36,393 nucleotides of DNA from Diphasiastrum complanatum (taxonomy: Eukaryota; Streptophyta; Lycopodiopsida; Lycopodiales; Lycopodiaceae), in contig MU835781.1 of NCBI GenBank assembly GCA_029204225.1, forward strand, positions 1 to 36,393, given 5' to 3'. The position numbers and the translations under genes are program-made. Below are positions 10,786-21,740 of this stretch, one piece after another; the first letter of the stretch is position 1, and every line of letters begins with the position of its first letter. The notes under the pieces are model-generated. The model saw only the letters and a list, made by a program, of their open reading frames with translations. It had not been told where the DNA came from and made no database searches.

Positions 10786-12811
10786 TTCTCCACATAGGCT
10801 CTGTGCGAGATACATACTTATTGTTTGGAAAATTATGGAGATTGTCTCTTTCTGTTGTCACACGGACAAAAAAAAAAGACCTCAATCCTTTTTGTTCTAG
10901 ACAGGTTCTTCTTAATGCTTGCCACCTTAATTTACCTAGCCAGTCACTGGCTCCAGGTGTATTCATCAATGTAAGAGCTACCCATAACTAGAGAAAAAGG
11001 CACTAACACTAATACTTGTGGGATTAACATGTTCCCAATCCCAAAAATCCCCTTCATAAAATTCATTGTCCCAATGAGGAATAAACCTCATATTACCATA
11101 ATTACATGTCCATGGAGGTTTTTTACTCTTGATGATTTATTTAACCAACTAGGTTAATCAAAACTTCCTAGAGATTCAATGCCAAATTTTTCTTACGCAT
11201 CTTACAATCTTGGTGAGAAAGAACACCTATAAATTTTGCACATCCTTTACAAACCATGCTTGTCCTTTTTTATGTTGGATAGGGTAATTTTCCAAATTAT
11301 GTCTGTACCTAATCATTTTGCCATACTCTCAAATAACCCTTACCACCATCAAAGGTCACCAAAGAAACCAATCCCCACACTTAGATCATCCAGAGAAACC
11401 AATCCCCACACCTAGATCATCCAAGAATATTCACGAAGTTGGTCAAGGACAGTCAATTGTTGATATGAAAAGCTAGGATACAATGGTTTTCGCATGGGGA
11501 TAGATTGTGCAAGGATGTTCAGGTGTAGACAATCTATCGCACATATTCTAGTCAAACCAAGCATCATGGATGATATGTTATTCTCCCAAGAAACTCAAAG
11601 ACTTGTCACAATCTGTACAAGAGAGAACTCATCCAAAAACCTTTTAGAGCTTACAAAAAACATCTTATTAAATGATAAAAAGCCTACCAAAATTGAAATT
11701 GACGTATAGAAACATTTATAGCTTTGATACTTACATGTTTTGCTCTCTAGGAGGTCATTCAAATTTCCATCTTTTCTAGTTTATTTTCAAATGTGTAAAT
11801 TCTCAAAAAAGCACCTAAGCACTATCAACATTATCGCTTCCCCAACTTTCCATACATACAAGCCTATAACTGGGTAGTGGTAAAAGTTTATAGATATATA
11901 AGATTGTGTATGATACGTTCACCACTCATCTACACTTGGTGGGCTTAGCCCACCAAGTTTAAGTTGGTCATATCTTTACATTGGGGCATTTAGAAAAGGC
12001 TTGCCTACCATTTTCAATTTGGAGAAGATGAGCTCATAAAGCATTATGCTTGAACTCAAGCCTTGCATTGAAGCATACATTAGAGAATAATCACTCATCA
12101 CACAAAGCCAACTTTTTGTTCTCACAAAAAATATGTCACTTATAGCAAAAACCAAATTTGATTGACCTTTTGGAAAGATACTTGTAGCTTTTAGAACCTA
12201 CATGTTTTTCCGCTTGACCTATCATGAACTTACCACATTAAATCTCTACACTATTTTTCTGTTTTAACTTTGAATGTATAAGTTATCAATAAATTGTTGT
12301 CGAGTGTAGCAAGTTCCTCACTACGTTCATGGCTTGATAGCACTACAGGTTGCTAAACACAATGCATTATGCATCTCGTGGAGAGATTTCTCTACCTTGG
12401 GATGACTGCATTTATTTCTTCCATATACACAAAATTATATTATGGTAGTAGTAGAATTTTATGGGCATATAAGTATAGGAAGCATATTCTAATAAGAAGG
12501 AGCAATCTCTCCTTCCTTATATTCCTTGTACCCTATTAATTTTTGGCTTTTTTCAAAACTTGTAAAAAGTCGGACTCAAATTGGCCCTCTCTTATCTATA
12601 GAGAACAAGAAAGCACATCAAAATAATGCTTCACACAAAATATACTCCATAATTGTGAATTTTGAGCTTGTTTTAGATATAAACAATCAACGTAATGGCA
12701 AACATTCAACATTTGAGTTCCCACTTGATAGCCAACTTATGTTGTATCACCTAAGTTCTATTGCTTATCTCGACATTCTTTACTTCTTATGTTGGTGGCT
12801 TTCTTTGTGGG
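10786..12811. other. AT-rich spacer, no gene seen
   Basis: No domain-bearing frame was found. A 31-base direct repeat (agaaaccaatcccc... at 11363 and 11394) is visible. At about 11939-11960 there is a short inverted repeat (cttggtgggcttagcccaccaag), a perfect-looking hairpin. Short open frames at 11494-11709 and 12526-12867 lack protein-like composition. Confidence 0.5.
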
Positions 12812-13238
12812 CTATATCCCTTCTCTTAAATTTGATAAAGAGAGCTTCTTATTGTCCTTTGAATTGATTGGTTGTAGTTTCCCCCTTGCATACATGTTGG
12901 CATGTCGACAATCCTTGCTCACCAACTCACTTTGCAATTTTTTCAAGATAGGAAACTTCACTTGACTCTTCATAGTAATATCCTATGATTGATGAAGTCC
13001 TTTTAATTTTTCCCAATCCTTCTCCTCTATATTAGCTCCCCTCAACTCCATGATGATATCGTTGGACATATTCATCTTCATGATGTGTACAACAAGTTTT
13101 TCCCTCTTGTCACACTTGATTCCTTCTTGTGCTTGTTGAGAGTTTTCCTCCACCTCTAGCACAATGTGTATCCAACCTTGAACAACCAGCAATGATTAAA
13201 CTATGGCCTTCCAATTAGAGGACTTGAAGGTTTTACTC
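12812..13238 (-). pseudogene. Possible copia Gag (UBN2-like) relic
   Basis: A single minus-strand frame stays open from about 13238 to 12812 apart from two stops (TAA near 13198, TAG at 12985-12983). It reads FKSSNWKAIV, then SLLVVQGWIHIVLEVEEN, then a hydrophilic Lys/Glu-rich stretch ending DWEKLKGLHQS, then KFPILKKLQSEL. The pattern W-K-(x)-L-(x)-G-W followed by a charged helix and W..L resembles the N-terminal half of copia Gag (DUF4219/UBN2). This is a resemblance only, with no catalytic motif to anchor it. It lies on the same strand as LTR fragment A just upstream and could be that element's Gag, or an unrelated relic. Confidence 0.35.
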
Positions 13239-13689
13239 TATCACTTGACTACAACACAAGGTTGCCACAATGAGCCATGATAGCTAGAATGAGTAAATCT
13301 ACATCAAACTTGATCAAACAATAACCTAATGTTGTGATTCCAAAATCACTCTATAAGTGTTCATATATTATAGATCTTAGACACTTATAAGAAATTAGAT
13401 TGGATGTTGAAAAGAGTATATGCAATTTGTGAGCCTTTGTGTGCACACGTGAATAATCTCACTATGACCCAGTACATAAACACATTTTTATCTGGCAGAT
13501 TCCTCTAGAACCCACATTTGTTACTCACATATCTCACTGAGATCTTGTAACTCAGCTACAAAATATTTTCTATTTCTCATGAGTAAATAATATATCCGGA
13601 AAATCTTTGAGACGAATTCAATCTCAACAATTTTCCAGTCCAATTTCTTCTATAATTCTTCCACTCAAACAACCCCTCTCTGATCCTAG

Positions 13690-16600
13690 TACTAAAACTA
13701 AGATTAGGTTGATCCAATATAGAACTCTCAGACTTAAATTCTAATCAAACTTACTTGTATTCCAATCAAAATGGAATTAGCAAGCTTTGATCTTTTATTG
13801 TACTACTTATAGATAATGATTCAAATTCCAAACATGTTCTAGCTCCAAATTGTCCACACAATCCCTAGAGAATTCCTCTTATTCAAAAAGTTTCAATTAG
13901 GCATCTTACTCTGAATCTATCTGAAATTCCTTTTAGATCCAATCTCATTTCTATACCCTAGCTGGTTCTCTTTCGAAAGCTATGCAACCAACAGATTCCC
14001 AAATAGAATTTTATTCCACCACTTCACCCCTCCTTTTAAAGAAATTATAAATTTCAATAAAAGTTAACTAGAAAGATGATATATGAAAATATTTAAATCC
14101 AAGAAAAGTCAGTAATAAGTGTTTTCACTAAAGGATTCACCTTATTACATACAAGACTTCTCCTTCAAATATTTTCAATTTGAGTGATAGAAACTACTAT
14201 TCCATCGAAATCCATTTATGCAACAGAGATATTCAATGGTTTAAGAAATTAAAACATTTTAGCCTTAGAATTTATCTAAATTCCAAGTCTATTCACACAA
14301 GTAGTAATTTATATGATATAACAGTCTTCTACAAGAATAATTTCATGCTAGAAAGAATCATATAAATCGGTTTGATATCCTATATTTGAGAAATTACTAA
14401 GAAGTAAAGGATTAATTAAGAAAGCGAGAAATAGATTTGAGGGCCTTTGATTTTGTAAATAATGAGATACCACATTGGGATCTAGATTAAACCTCAAATT
14501 TTTTCAAAATACCCCACATTTGATCGAATGGTTTTCTTCTTTCCCATATCGCGACTAGGTACTAAGCACACATACCCCTACTGATGCATCAAATCTAGGG
14601 ACAAGCTTCTATCAACTAACAGATCAATGTAATCCACGTATCAGATTCCACTTCTAACCTCAAAATTGACATCCAAAACTACGGATAACTCAATGGTTAC
14701 AAAGATATCAGTTACAAATTCAACTGAATGAATTCTAACCAGGAAATTAATAACCAGTATTAAGCAATTATTTACAGGGATTGGAGAAATCCTAACTACA
14801 AAATACATTTCCCGATCACACTTATACCTCTGATGTCCACCCTTCTTCCCTCCTTAGAGTTTTTAGTTCCCTGAAAATCTTTTTCAGCTAAGGTATCAAG
14901 AAGACATAATGACATTAATAAATGTTCAAAAACTAATTACTTTAGGAAAAAAAGTCTAAAACAATTTCATTTCTATCCTATACTTGGGCTGAATATAATT
15001 CACCATAGGATTTTACTGGAAATGAAATCAGTTATGTAATTTCTATTATTACAAAATTTTCAATAAAATTGGACTGTTTTTTCTTTTTATTGACTGGGTT
15101 GGCATTACTCCGTTAATATTGACAAAAACTTATCCAAACATAGAATATGAAATTACATGAATGGAAATCCCACCAATAGGATTTCAATAATTCTTGAACT
15201 GTATCTTGTTAGATTCATTGTCTAGATAAAAAATATTATTAAACTGTCGGCAATTTATTGCGGTTCCTTCTGTCAATTTTAACTTATCTATTATCGAAAA
15301 ATAATTTAGACTTAGAGAAATAACTACGATCAATTCTAACTGATAGACTCAGTTTAATCAATTCACTAATCTAAACTGATTCCATAGATATAAAAAAAAT
15401 GACCGAAATTTCAATTTTTTTGGGAAACTCAAATTTTGCTTCATTTTACGTAATTCAAAAATTCTGACGAAAATACAGTTAGTATAAAAGACAATCGAAA
15501 TCGAAAAAAACCGAAATACTGTCTGATTCCTAATGTGACTAACCCAATTTCAAACTGGCATGCAAAGCACACTACATCAGTTACAAATGTCATTACAGAA
15601 TTTTTTATATAAACTTCAATTTTACGGAATTTGTCAGCCATTAACACTGATTTGTGACCCAACTGTCAGAGCACATGCGTATGACCACTCAAATCGATTG
15701 TAAATCCCTCATACAACTCAGAATCAATCTGAGAATCAGCATGCAACTAATCCATGCAAGCACAGTACTACTAATTAGGGAAATGACTAGCATGCAATCA
15801 AAACAATTCCAAATTTTGCCAATTTTACTCACAAAACTACAAAACTTCAGATGATCATAACTTTGGCTACAAGACCCCAAATTGGGTGCTGTAAAGCTCA
15901 GTACAAAGGGAGACCAAGTGAACAAGATGATTGCCACGTCAGATTACCATCTAGGCTTCACACGTGTGAGATCAGAGTGTCAGAAAATCAGTAGTAGGGC
16001 ACACTTCCACAAGAAGGAATCATGCAAAAACGTGCAAACACCCATTCTAGCCCAAAATTGATGCTACCAACAGTCTTAAACAACCGATTAGACTTCCATG
16101 AAGCATTCATACTGATCCTAAGATGTAGTATAGGCTGAGAATGAAGATTTCTTGATTTGTAGAAGTCAAAATAGCTTCAAACTTGATGGAGATGGTGCAT
16201 AAGCCACCGGCCATCAATTCATAGATCTGATAGCTTGTTGGGAAGGTAAAAATGAATGCTAATCATGTTGTGATTAATCTGAGAATGATATCCTTATGGA
16301 TTTGGAGAGATCCATCCTCAAAAATCACCAAAAATGGTCATTTTTAAAACTTTTTTGACTTCCTACAAGTTCAATTGCTAGAATTCTTGGTTCTAACTTC
16401 AGGGAAAGCTTCAAAAGACTTTGGTCCACCACTTTACAAGCTCTACATAGTGTTTTACAGCCACCTACTATCCAACTTTATCGGAAAAAAACAAGCAAAA
16501 ATGATGATTTTTGGCTATTTTCTGGTTTTTTCATCACCATAAAGTGGAAATTCATGACATACAACTCTCTCTCTCTCTAATACATGCAAACCAATTTACA

Positions 16601-17574
16601 GAATTACAACCATCTAATTGATCTGATGTTGCTGGATTTTGGTTCTTACTATCTATTTTGTGCCAAAAAGCATGAAAAACCAAGCAATTTTGACCAAAAC
16701 ATATCCTAGAATCATAAATCATTGGAGAGAACCGGCATGCATCATTAATTTCATCATTAATGAACCCCAAAACGAAAGTACACTTGCTGTAAAATTCAGA
16801 TCTACCAGAAATTTGATCTACACAAGAAAAAGCTCTAAAAAAACATCACAAATTGGCCTTCAAGGACAATTCTCCATAAAACCACAAAGAATTCCAAGAG
16901 TAATGGATAGCAATATGCAAATTGAAACTGGGAAAGTACACCCACTTTCACACTTGCTATCCACCTTGGAAGAGAATTCCCATGGATCCAATCCAAAATT
17001 TCGACGAAAAGTAGCCCTTCTCCATGTTCTCCAATCCTCGTAAGTATGGCTCTGATACCACTATAAAGGAAGCTCCCTAAGATCCTGCTTACAAGATTAC
17101 ACATAATGGAAAACACACTATGGAGCAACCACCCAACCAAGTAGAAGCAACCAATCAACTCTAGAAGCTTCACCCCCCAAGCCAAGGAATAAGAAGCATG
17201 AATGTAGAGTGAAACCCTGGCAATGAATTAATGATCACAATGAGGAGTAGGGCAAGTTTGGACCCAATATATAGAGCCAAAAGCATCCTGGGCACATAGC
17301 CATGCATAGCCTAAGTTTCCTATACATAGATTCACCTAGAATAGAGTCCTAAACATGGACCACCTATTCATAGAATTGATATTGATAACATGCATACACT
17401 GTCTCATACCTTGTCTAAACTCCATTTAGTGTGTTCTGGGCCTCACAAGGATATTAGTTACTTTCGGATCACATCCAGTATGACGTGGCATAACTAACAG
17501 CTTGATTTACTAGAGTACCCTGTATCCAAGACTAGGAGTATAGTGAATCCTACTTACTGGCCATGGACATAACA
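13690..17574 (-). mobile_element. LTR retrotransposon fragment A: 5' LTR, PBS and non-coding internal DNA
   Basis: Minus-strand element. Its LTR starts TGTTATGTCC at 17574 and ends near 17061. The next bases are TGGTATCAGAGCC (17060-17048), the primer-binding site complementary to the 3' end of plant initiator tRNA-Met, which fixes this LTR as the 5' one. The LTR carries a TATA-like CTATATATTG (about 17275). Internal DNA runs down to about 13690 with no coding frame of note. About 15430 to 13690 is alignable by eye, inverted, with 21741-23765 of fragment B. A lacks about 320 bases present in B (22566-22885). The sense strand is poor in C and rich in G and T. No matching 3' LTR was found below 13690. 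A non-autonomous (LARD-like) element is the simplest reading. Confidence 0.8.
17048..17060 (-). other. Retrotransposon primer-binding site (initiator tRNA-Met type)
   Basis: On the minus strand the sequence reads TGGTATCAGAGCC, the classic plant LTR-retrotransposon primer-binding site, placed directly after the LTR end. It sets the polarity of fragment A. Confidence 0.9.
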
Positions 17575-17615
17575 CAACTAATAATGAGGATATGTTCATT
17601 ACCTTCCTGTAGCAT
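17575..17615. other. Short spacer between LTR A and the next LTR-like block
   Basis: About 40 bases (caactaataatgagg...) lie between the outer end of LTR A and a sequence beginning TGTTGGC. They could hold target-site duplications, but no duplicate could be confirmed because partner ends are missing. Confidence 0.4.
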
Positions 17616-18480
17616 TGTTGGCAAAACAACATTTGTTCTAAGTCTGACATCGACTTATCCAAAGTCGACTTATAGAAGGCACGAGAGCTATATCCGACTT
17701 GTCTGAAGTCTTCGACTTTGACTTATTGAAGACACGAGAGTTGTATCCAACTTGTCCAAAGTCTTTGACTTCTCAATCCGACATCGAAGTTTGTCGACTA
17801 TCCGACTTGTCCGAAGTCTTCGACTTCTCAGCCTTGTCCAACATCGAAGTTTGTCGAAGTTCTGATGTCGACTATCTGACTTTTCCAAAAGTGGATGTCA
17901 TTGCCAATTCTCAAAGTTGAATTGGCAGCTCAACTATACATATATCATGACCAGACAAGATCTCCAACAAATCAATTCGTTATTGCCTCTAAGCAAATTT
18001 TGTAAGCTAATCCAACAGACTCATTAGCATTCTCTTCTATATATTGATAGATCAGACTTCTTTTGGTCCAAGGCGAACCTGCTCTGAGTTCACATTCTTC
18101 TCATAGCAAGCAACAATAGCTGACATTTCTGTGTCAGTGATTTATGTAGTTTTACTGTTGTGATGTTTCCGCCTTCCATCACTGATTATTTTGCAGTATT
18201 CTACAATGCGGCACACTGCTACAGATTCATGTTTCTTTTTGTAGTAGATAATAGTAACTGACATTTCTATGCTAGGATTTACAATAGCTGACATTTCTAT
18301 GTCAATGATTCACACAATGATATTGCAGCTGTGTACAAATGTATTGTCCATGCATTATTTGATGTACATAATTTATTGTGCCATTCATTACTGTTATTGC
18401 AATAATGTTATTGATTCTGTCTTGTTTCAGCTCAGTGCATGGTGATCTATGTGTCAAAAATTAAGCCCACACTGGTCTCT
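17616..18480 (+). mobile_element. LTR-like block with internal direct repeats
   Basis: Begins TGTTGGCAAAACAACA, an LTR-type start. Internal direct repeats of about 54 bases are built on tccgacttgtccgaagtc and start at 17693, 17746 and 17801. A second motif, acatcgaagtttgtcga, appears at about 17781 and 17842. A TATA-like tctatatattg lies near 18038. 'tgacatttctatg'-type motifs recur at about 18120, 18257 and 18289. No primer-binding site or partner LTR was identified. It could be a plus-strand LTR or, read on the minus strand, the far end of the LTR belonging to the copia RT at 20441-21735 (TGTTAG near 20239 to CCAACA at 17616). Confidence 0.4.
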
Positions 18481-18799
18481 TTGGTGAATGACTAATGTCT
18501 ATTTCATGATTCTTCTTGCACATTTATTGATTGTTGATCTAGGGTCAGGTGAAACCAACTTTGGTTCTACGTCTGCTCATCTGATACCTAGAGGAATCAC
18601 AACTTAGACAACCGAATTTTTTGAAGAACGTCTACAACGGGCTTCCGGCTGATCTCCAGCAAAGGGTAACCAATCCTATCATAATTTCAATTTTAGATCT
18701 TAAGTTCAATTACAAAGTCAATGAAGACTTGGTCGTCTTCAAGGACTTCCAAGAACTAGCATTTAGAACAAGTCTGCAGATTTACATAACTTTTTCAAC

Positions 18800-19170
18800 A
18801 GCCTGCAGAAATACACTAAGTGTCGCAACAGTTTACAAAAATACTCTAAGTGTCGTTACAGTCTGCAAAAATGAACTATCTTTTTCAGAGTGTCAGCTTT
18901 TTCCGAAAAGTGATAGTGTCGGCTTTTCCCAAAAAGCGACACTTCAACATAATTCACAAATTCAACTTTTTGCAGTAGTGTCGGCTTTTTTGCATTTCCC
19001 CGAAATGCGATAGTGTCGGCTTTTTGTGACAGTGTCGGCTTTTTTCAAAAAGCGACACTTGCCTAAACTTCTTCCTTTCAAATATTTTTAAGAAGAAGTT
19101 AACTTATTTTAAGGGCATTGTCGGCTTTTTAAATGATAGTATCACCGTTTTTAAGGGCACTGTCGGCTTT
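18800..19170. repeat. Cluster of AGTGTCGGCTTTTT repeats and hairpins
   Basis: Direct copies of AGTGTCGGCTTTT start at 18915, 18977, 19012 and 19031, and TGTCGGCTTTTT recurs at 19119 and 19161. Two copies are followed at once by the complementary AAAAAGCGACACTT, giving hairpins at 18915-18944 and 19031-19060. A separate perfect hairpin (gcatttc-ccc-gaaatgc) lies at 18992-19008. Just upstream, 30-base units containing ctaagtgtcg are repeated at about 18808 and 18838. The arrangement resembles subterminal repeats or foldback ends of a DNA transposon, but no element boundaries were found. Confidence 0.7.
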
Positions 19171-20238
19171 TTCGCAAAATCTCAAAGAGAGAGAAAATCT
19201 GACAGTTGTCTATTTTCAACGAGGAACGTTCCAGACACTTCCTAGAATTTGCGAAGTGAGAGAAAGCCACTTCATGTAAAATGGGAAGTGAGAGAATTTG
19301 CGACGTCCTCATCCGCGTCATACAATCCATGATATAATTATCTAAATTTTGATTACCCATTTCACATGAAATCAACTTTTTATTGTTGTCAAAGTCATCA
19401 ACCATCATAAAAGATTTCTATGATATCTCTTTAAATTCAATCCATGTGGTTGGTTTAGGTTGTAGATACCTCCATCAAGATGAGGCCTTGCCTTTTGTAG
19501 TGTAGTTGCTATCATTTTGTCACTCAGTATTGCTTGCAAATCGAATTAAACATTGTCTCAATTAATTTTGGACTTTTTTAAAATCCACTTTTGTAAATGG
19601 ACTTGAGAATGTCCAAAAAAAGTTGAAAATGCCCACCATTAAAATACTTTTTGTATGGAAGGCCCATCCGCCGCGACGGATCAAAAAAGAAAATTTTCAA
19701 AAAAAAATAATTAATTTTTTTTAATTAAAATTAAAATTAAATAATTTTTATTATGGAGAGCCCATCCGTTGCGCCCATGCGCCACGACAGATGGACTCCC
19801 CCATAAAAAAAAGAAATTTATATTTAAATTTCTTTTTAATTTTTTTTTATGGGCCCTCGGGACCCCCCATTAATACCCTCAGTCTTCCATAAAAAATTAT
19901 ATTTAAAATTTAATTTAATTTTATGGAGGCAATTACAAAACCCTCAATAGACACCCAAGACTCGTCTTCAGATTCAAAAAGTATTTAACATTCCCATATA
20001 CATTGTCTTACAACCTTTGACTGAGGGTATTTAAGACGTTAATTTATTCACCATGGTATTCCAAACTCTGAACTAACTCAAACAAAAAACAGTAACTACT
20101 TCATTTTGGCCGACATCAGGGTGGCATCCCACCTCCATAGGTCCATAATTTTCACTAAAATGCTCATAATTTAATTAAATGAGCTCTAAATGAAACCCAG
20201 TAAAAAATGCATTTGAACACAAAGTAACAACTAACATT
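19171..20238. other. AT-rich spacer with short GC-rich palindromic islands
   Basis: No gene. Islands reading gcccatccgccgcgacggat (about 19662) and gcccatccgttgcgcccatgcgcc (about 19759), followed by ccataaaaaa, sit in poly-A/T DNA. The same 'gcccatcc/ggatggg' idea recurs at about 27775-27895, suggesting a short dispersed repeat. If the copia RT downstream keeps its LTR, it may begin at about 20239 (minus, TGTTAGTTGTTAC) after a purine-rich ggtggaaa; this is tentative. Confidence 0.4.
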
Positions 20239-20440
20239 TCCACCATTCTAGTACATATTCTCCACCTGGCCCGGGTTGTGGGCATTGGTACTTTTTCTGT
20301 AATTCTTCTATTAGACCTAGCCCGGGTTGTGGGCTTATTTCACTTTTGCTTTGTTCTACTTTCATTTGTAGCTAGTTTATAGCGTTGTATGGCCATGTCC
20401 CACTGTCAGCATTCTGACATAATCCAAGCAGCAAGGTCTC

Positions 20441-21735
20441 TTATTGTATCAGGTCTCTCACAAAGTGGTACTGTATTGCAATACGCTTGCTTCTTTTATG
20501 AAACCCTACGTTTTTGCTCAGGAACAAGCAGCTTTGGTTATCATTTAGCAACTTCATCTCATCAGTTATGACACCCAATTCGTCCATCGGGTTCTTCAAC
20601 CAAACATTTTCCTTTGCAGCATGATAGACCCCCATGTACTCGACTTCAGTTGATGACAGTGTGGTTGATGCATGTTTCTTACACCTCCAACTCACACATC
20701 CTTCTTCTACCATGAATAGATATCCTCATGAGGATCTCCTGACATCTTGATCTCCTGCTCAGTCCAAATCAGCATATCCTAACACCGCCTTGTTTGTCTT
20801 CCTGAATACCAGTCCAAAATCTTGGTTCACTCAGGGTATTTGATCACCCTCTTACCAGCCTCTCAGTGTTCTTCATCTGAATCCGTTAGAAATTGACTGT
20901 GCTTCGTCATTGTCGTTGCAATGTCTGGCCAGATGCTTATCATAGCATACGTCAACGATCCTACCAATCCCCTATAAGGACGTTGGCACATCTCTTCCCT
21001 CTCTTGCTGACTTGTAGGGCACATCTCCAAGCTCAGCCTACTACTTGGGTCTAAAGGGGTGCTCACAAGAAATGCCTCTTGCATTCTGAATTTCTTGACG
21101 ATGTTACTCATGAGCTTTTCTTGCCCCATCCATGTCACCCCTTTTTTCCTGTCTCTCTTGACTTGCATTCCCAAGCAGTAATGTATTTCTCCCATATCCT
21201 TCATTTTGAACCTCTTCTTGAGTGATTCTTTTATGTCCTTCACTTTTTCTTTGTTGTCTCCAACGATGATGATATCATCGACATACAGAACAATGACTAT
21301 GAATACCCCTGCTTCTTTGAGAACGTATACATTGTTATCTGAATGGCAGCGCTGAAACCAATGCTCAAGAAAAATTCATGAACCTTTAAGTACCACATTC
21401 TTGAGGATTGTTTTAATCCATACAATGCTTTCTACAAGCAGCATACCCTTCATGTCTCGTCATCGAAGCCTACCAGTTGGTGCATACACTTCATCCTCCA
21501 ATTTTCCATGTAAGAATGTCATATTCATGTTCATTTGCTCTATTTCCATGTTCATTATTATTGCCCATGCTAACAGTTTTCTGAATGAATTCATCTTCAT
21601 CACTGGCGCAAATGTCTCTTGGTAATCTACCCTTTCAATCTGGTTGAAACCCCTTGGTACCAGGTGTGCCTTAAATCTATCCACTCCTCTTCCTGCTGCA
21701 TATTCTACCTTGAACACCCATTTGCTTCCCTCTTT
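20441..21735 (-). pseudogene. Ty1-copia reverse transcriptase / RNase H pseudogene
   Basis: C-terminal part of a copia Pol polyprotein on the minus strand, broken into several frames. From 21717: FKVEYAAGRGVDRFKAHLV, GFNQIERVDYQETFAPV and MTFLHGKLEDEVY. The position normally holding the first catalytic Asp (DVKTAFLHG in the family) reads NMNMTFLHG, so that Asp is lost. A separate frame gives VFIVIVLYVDDIIIVG, with the YVDD box at 21285-21274 intact, then KMKDMGEIHYCLGMQVKR and RGLVGSLTYA. The RNase H part reads LSSTEVEYMG and later HKRSKRIAIQYHFVRD, ending near 20441. Stops and frameshifts separate these blocks. The 5' side is cut at about 21736, where fragment B begins in the opposite orientation. 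Confidence 0.9.
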
Positions 21736-21740
21736 TTGTT

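Noticed and set aside
16835-17185. 116-codon minus-strand frame with hydrophobic stretches
   Set aside because: It spans the LTR end, the primer-binding site and the adjacent leader of fragment A, so it is a chance frame in non-coding retrotransposon DNA.
18621-18780. A copia Gag start (LKNVYNGLPADLQQRV)
   Set aside because: The protein-like stretch is short, lacks the Gag zinc knuckle or tryptophan pattern, and the frame runs into the hairpin repeats.
18915-19060. CRISPR-like array or bacterial attenuator hairpins
   Set aside because: Spacing is irregular, there are no unique equal-length spacers, and the context is plant nuclear DNA.
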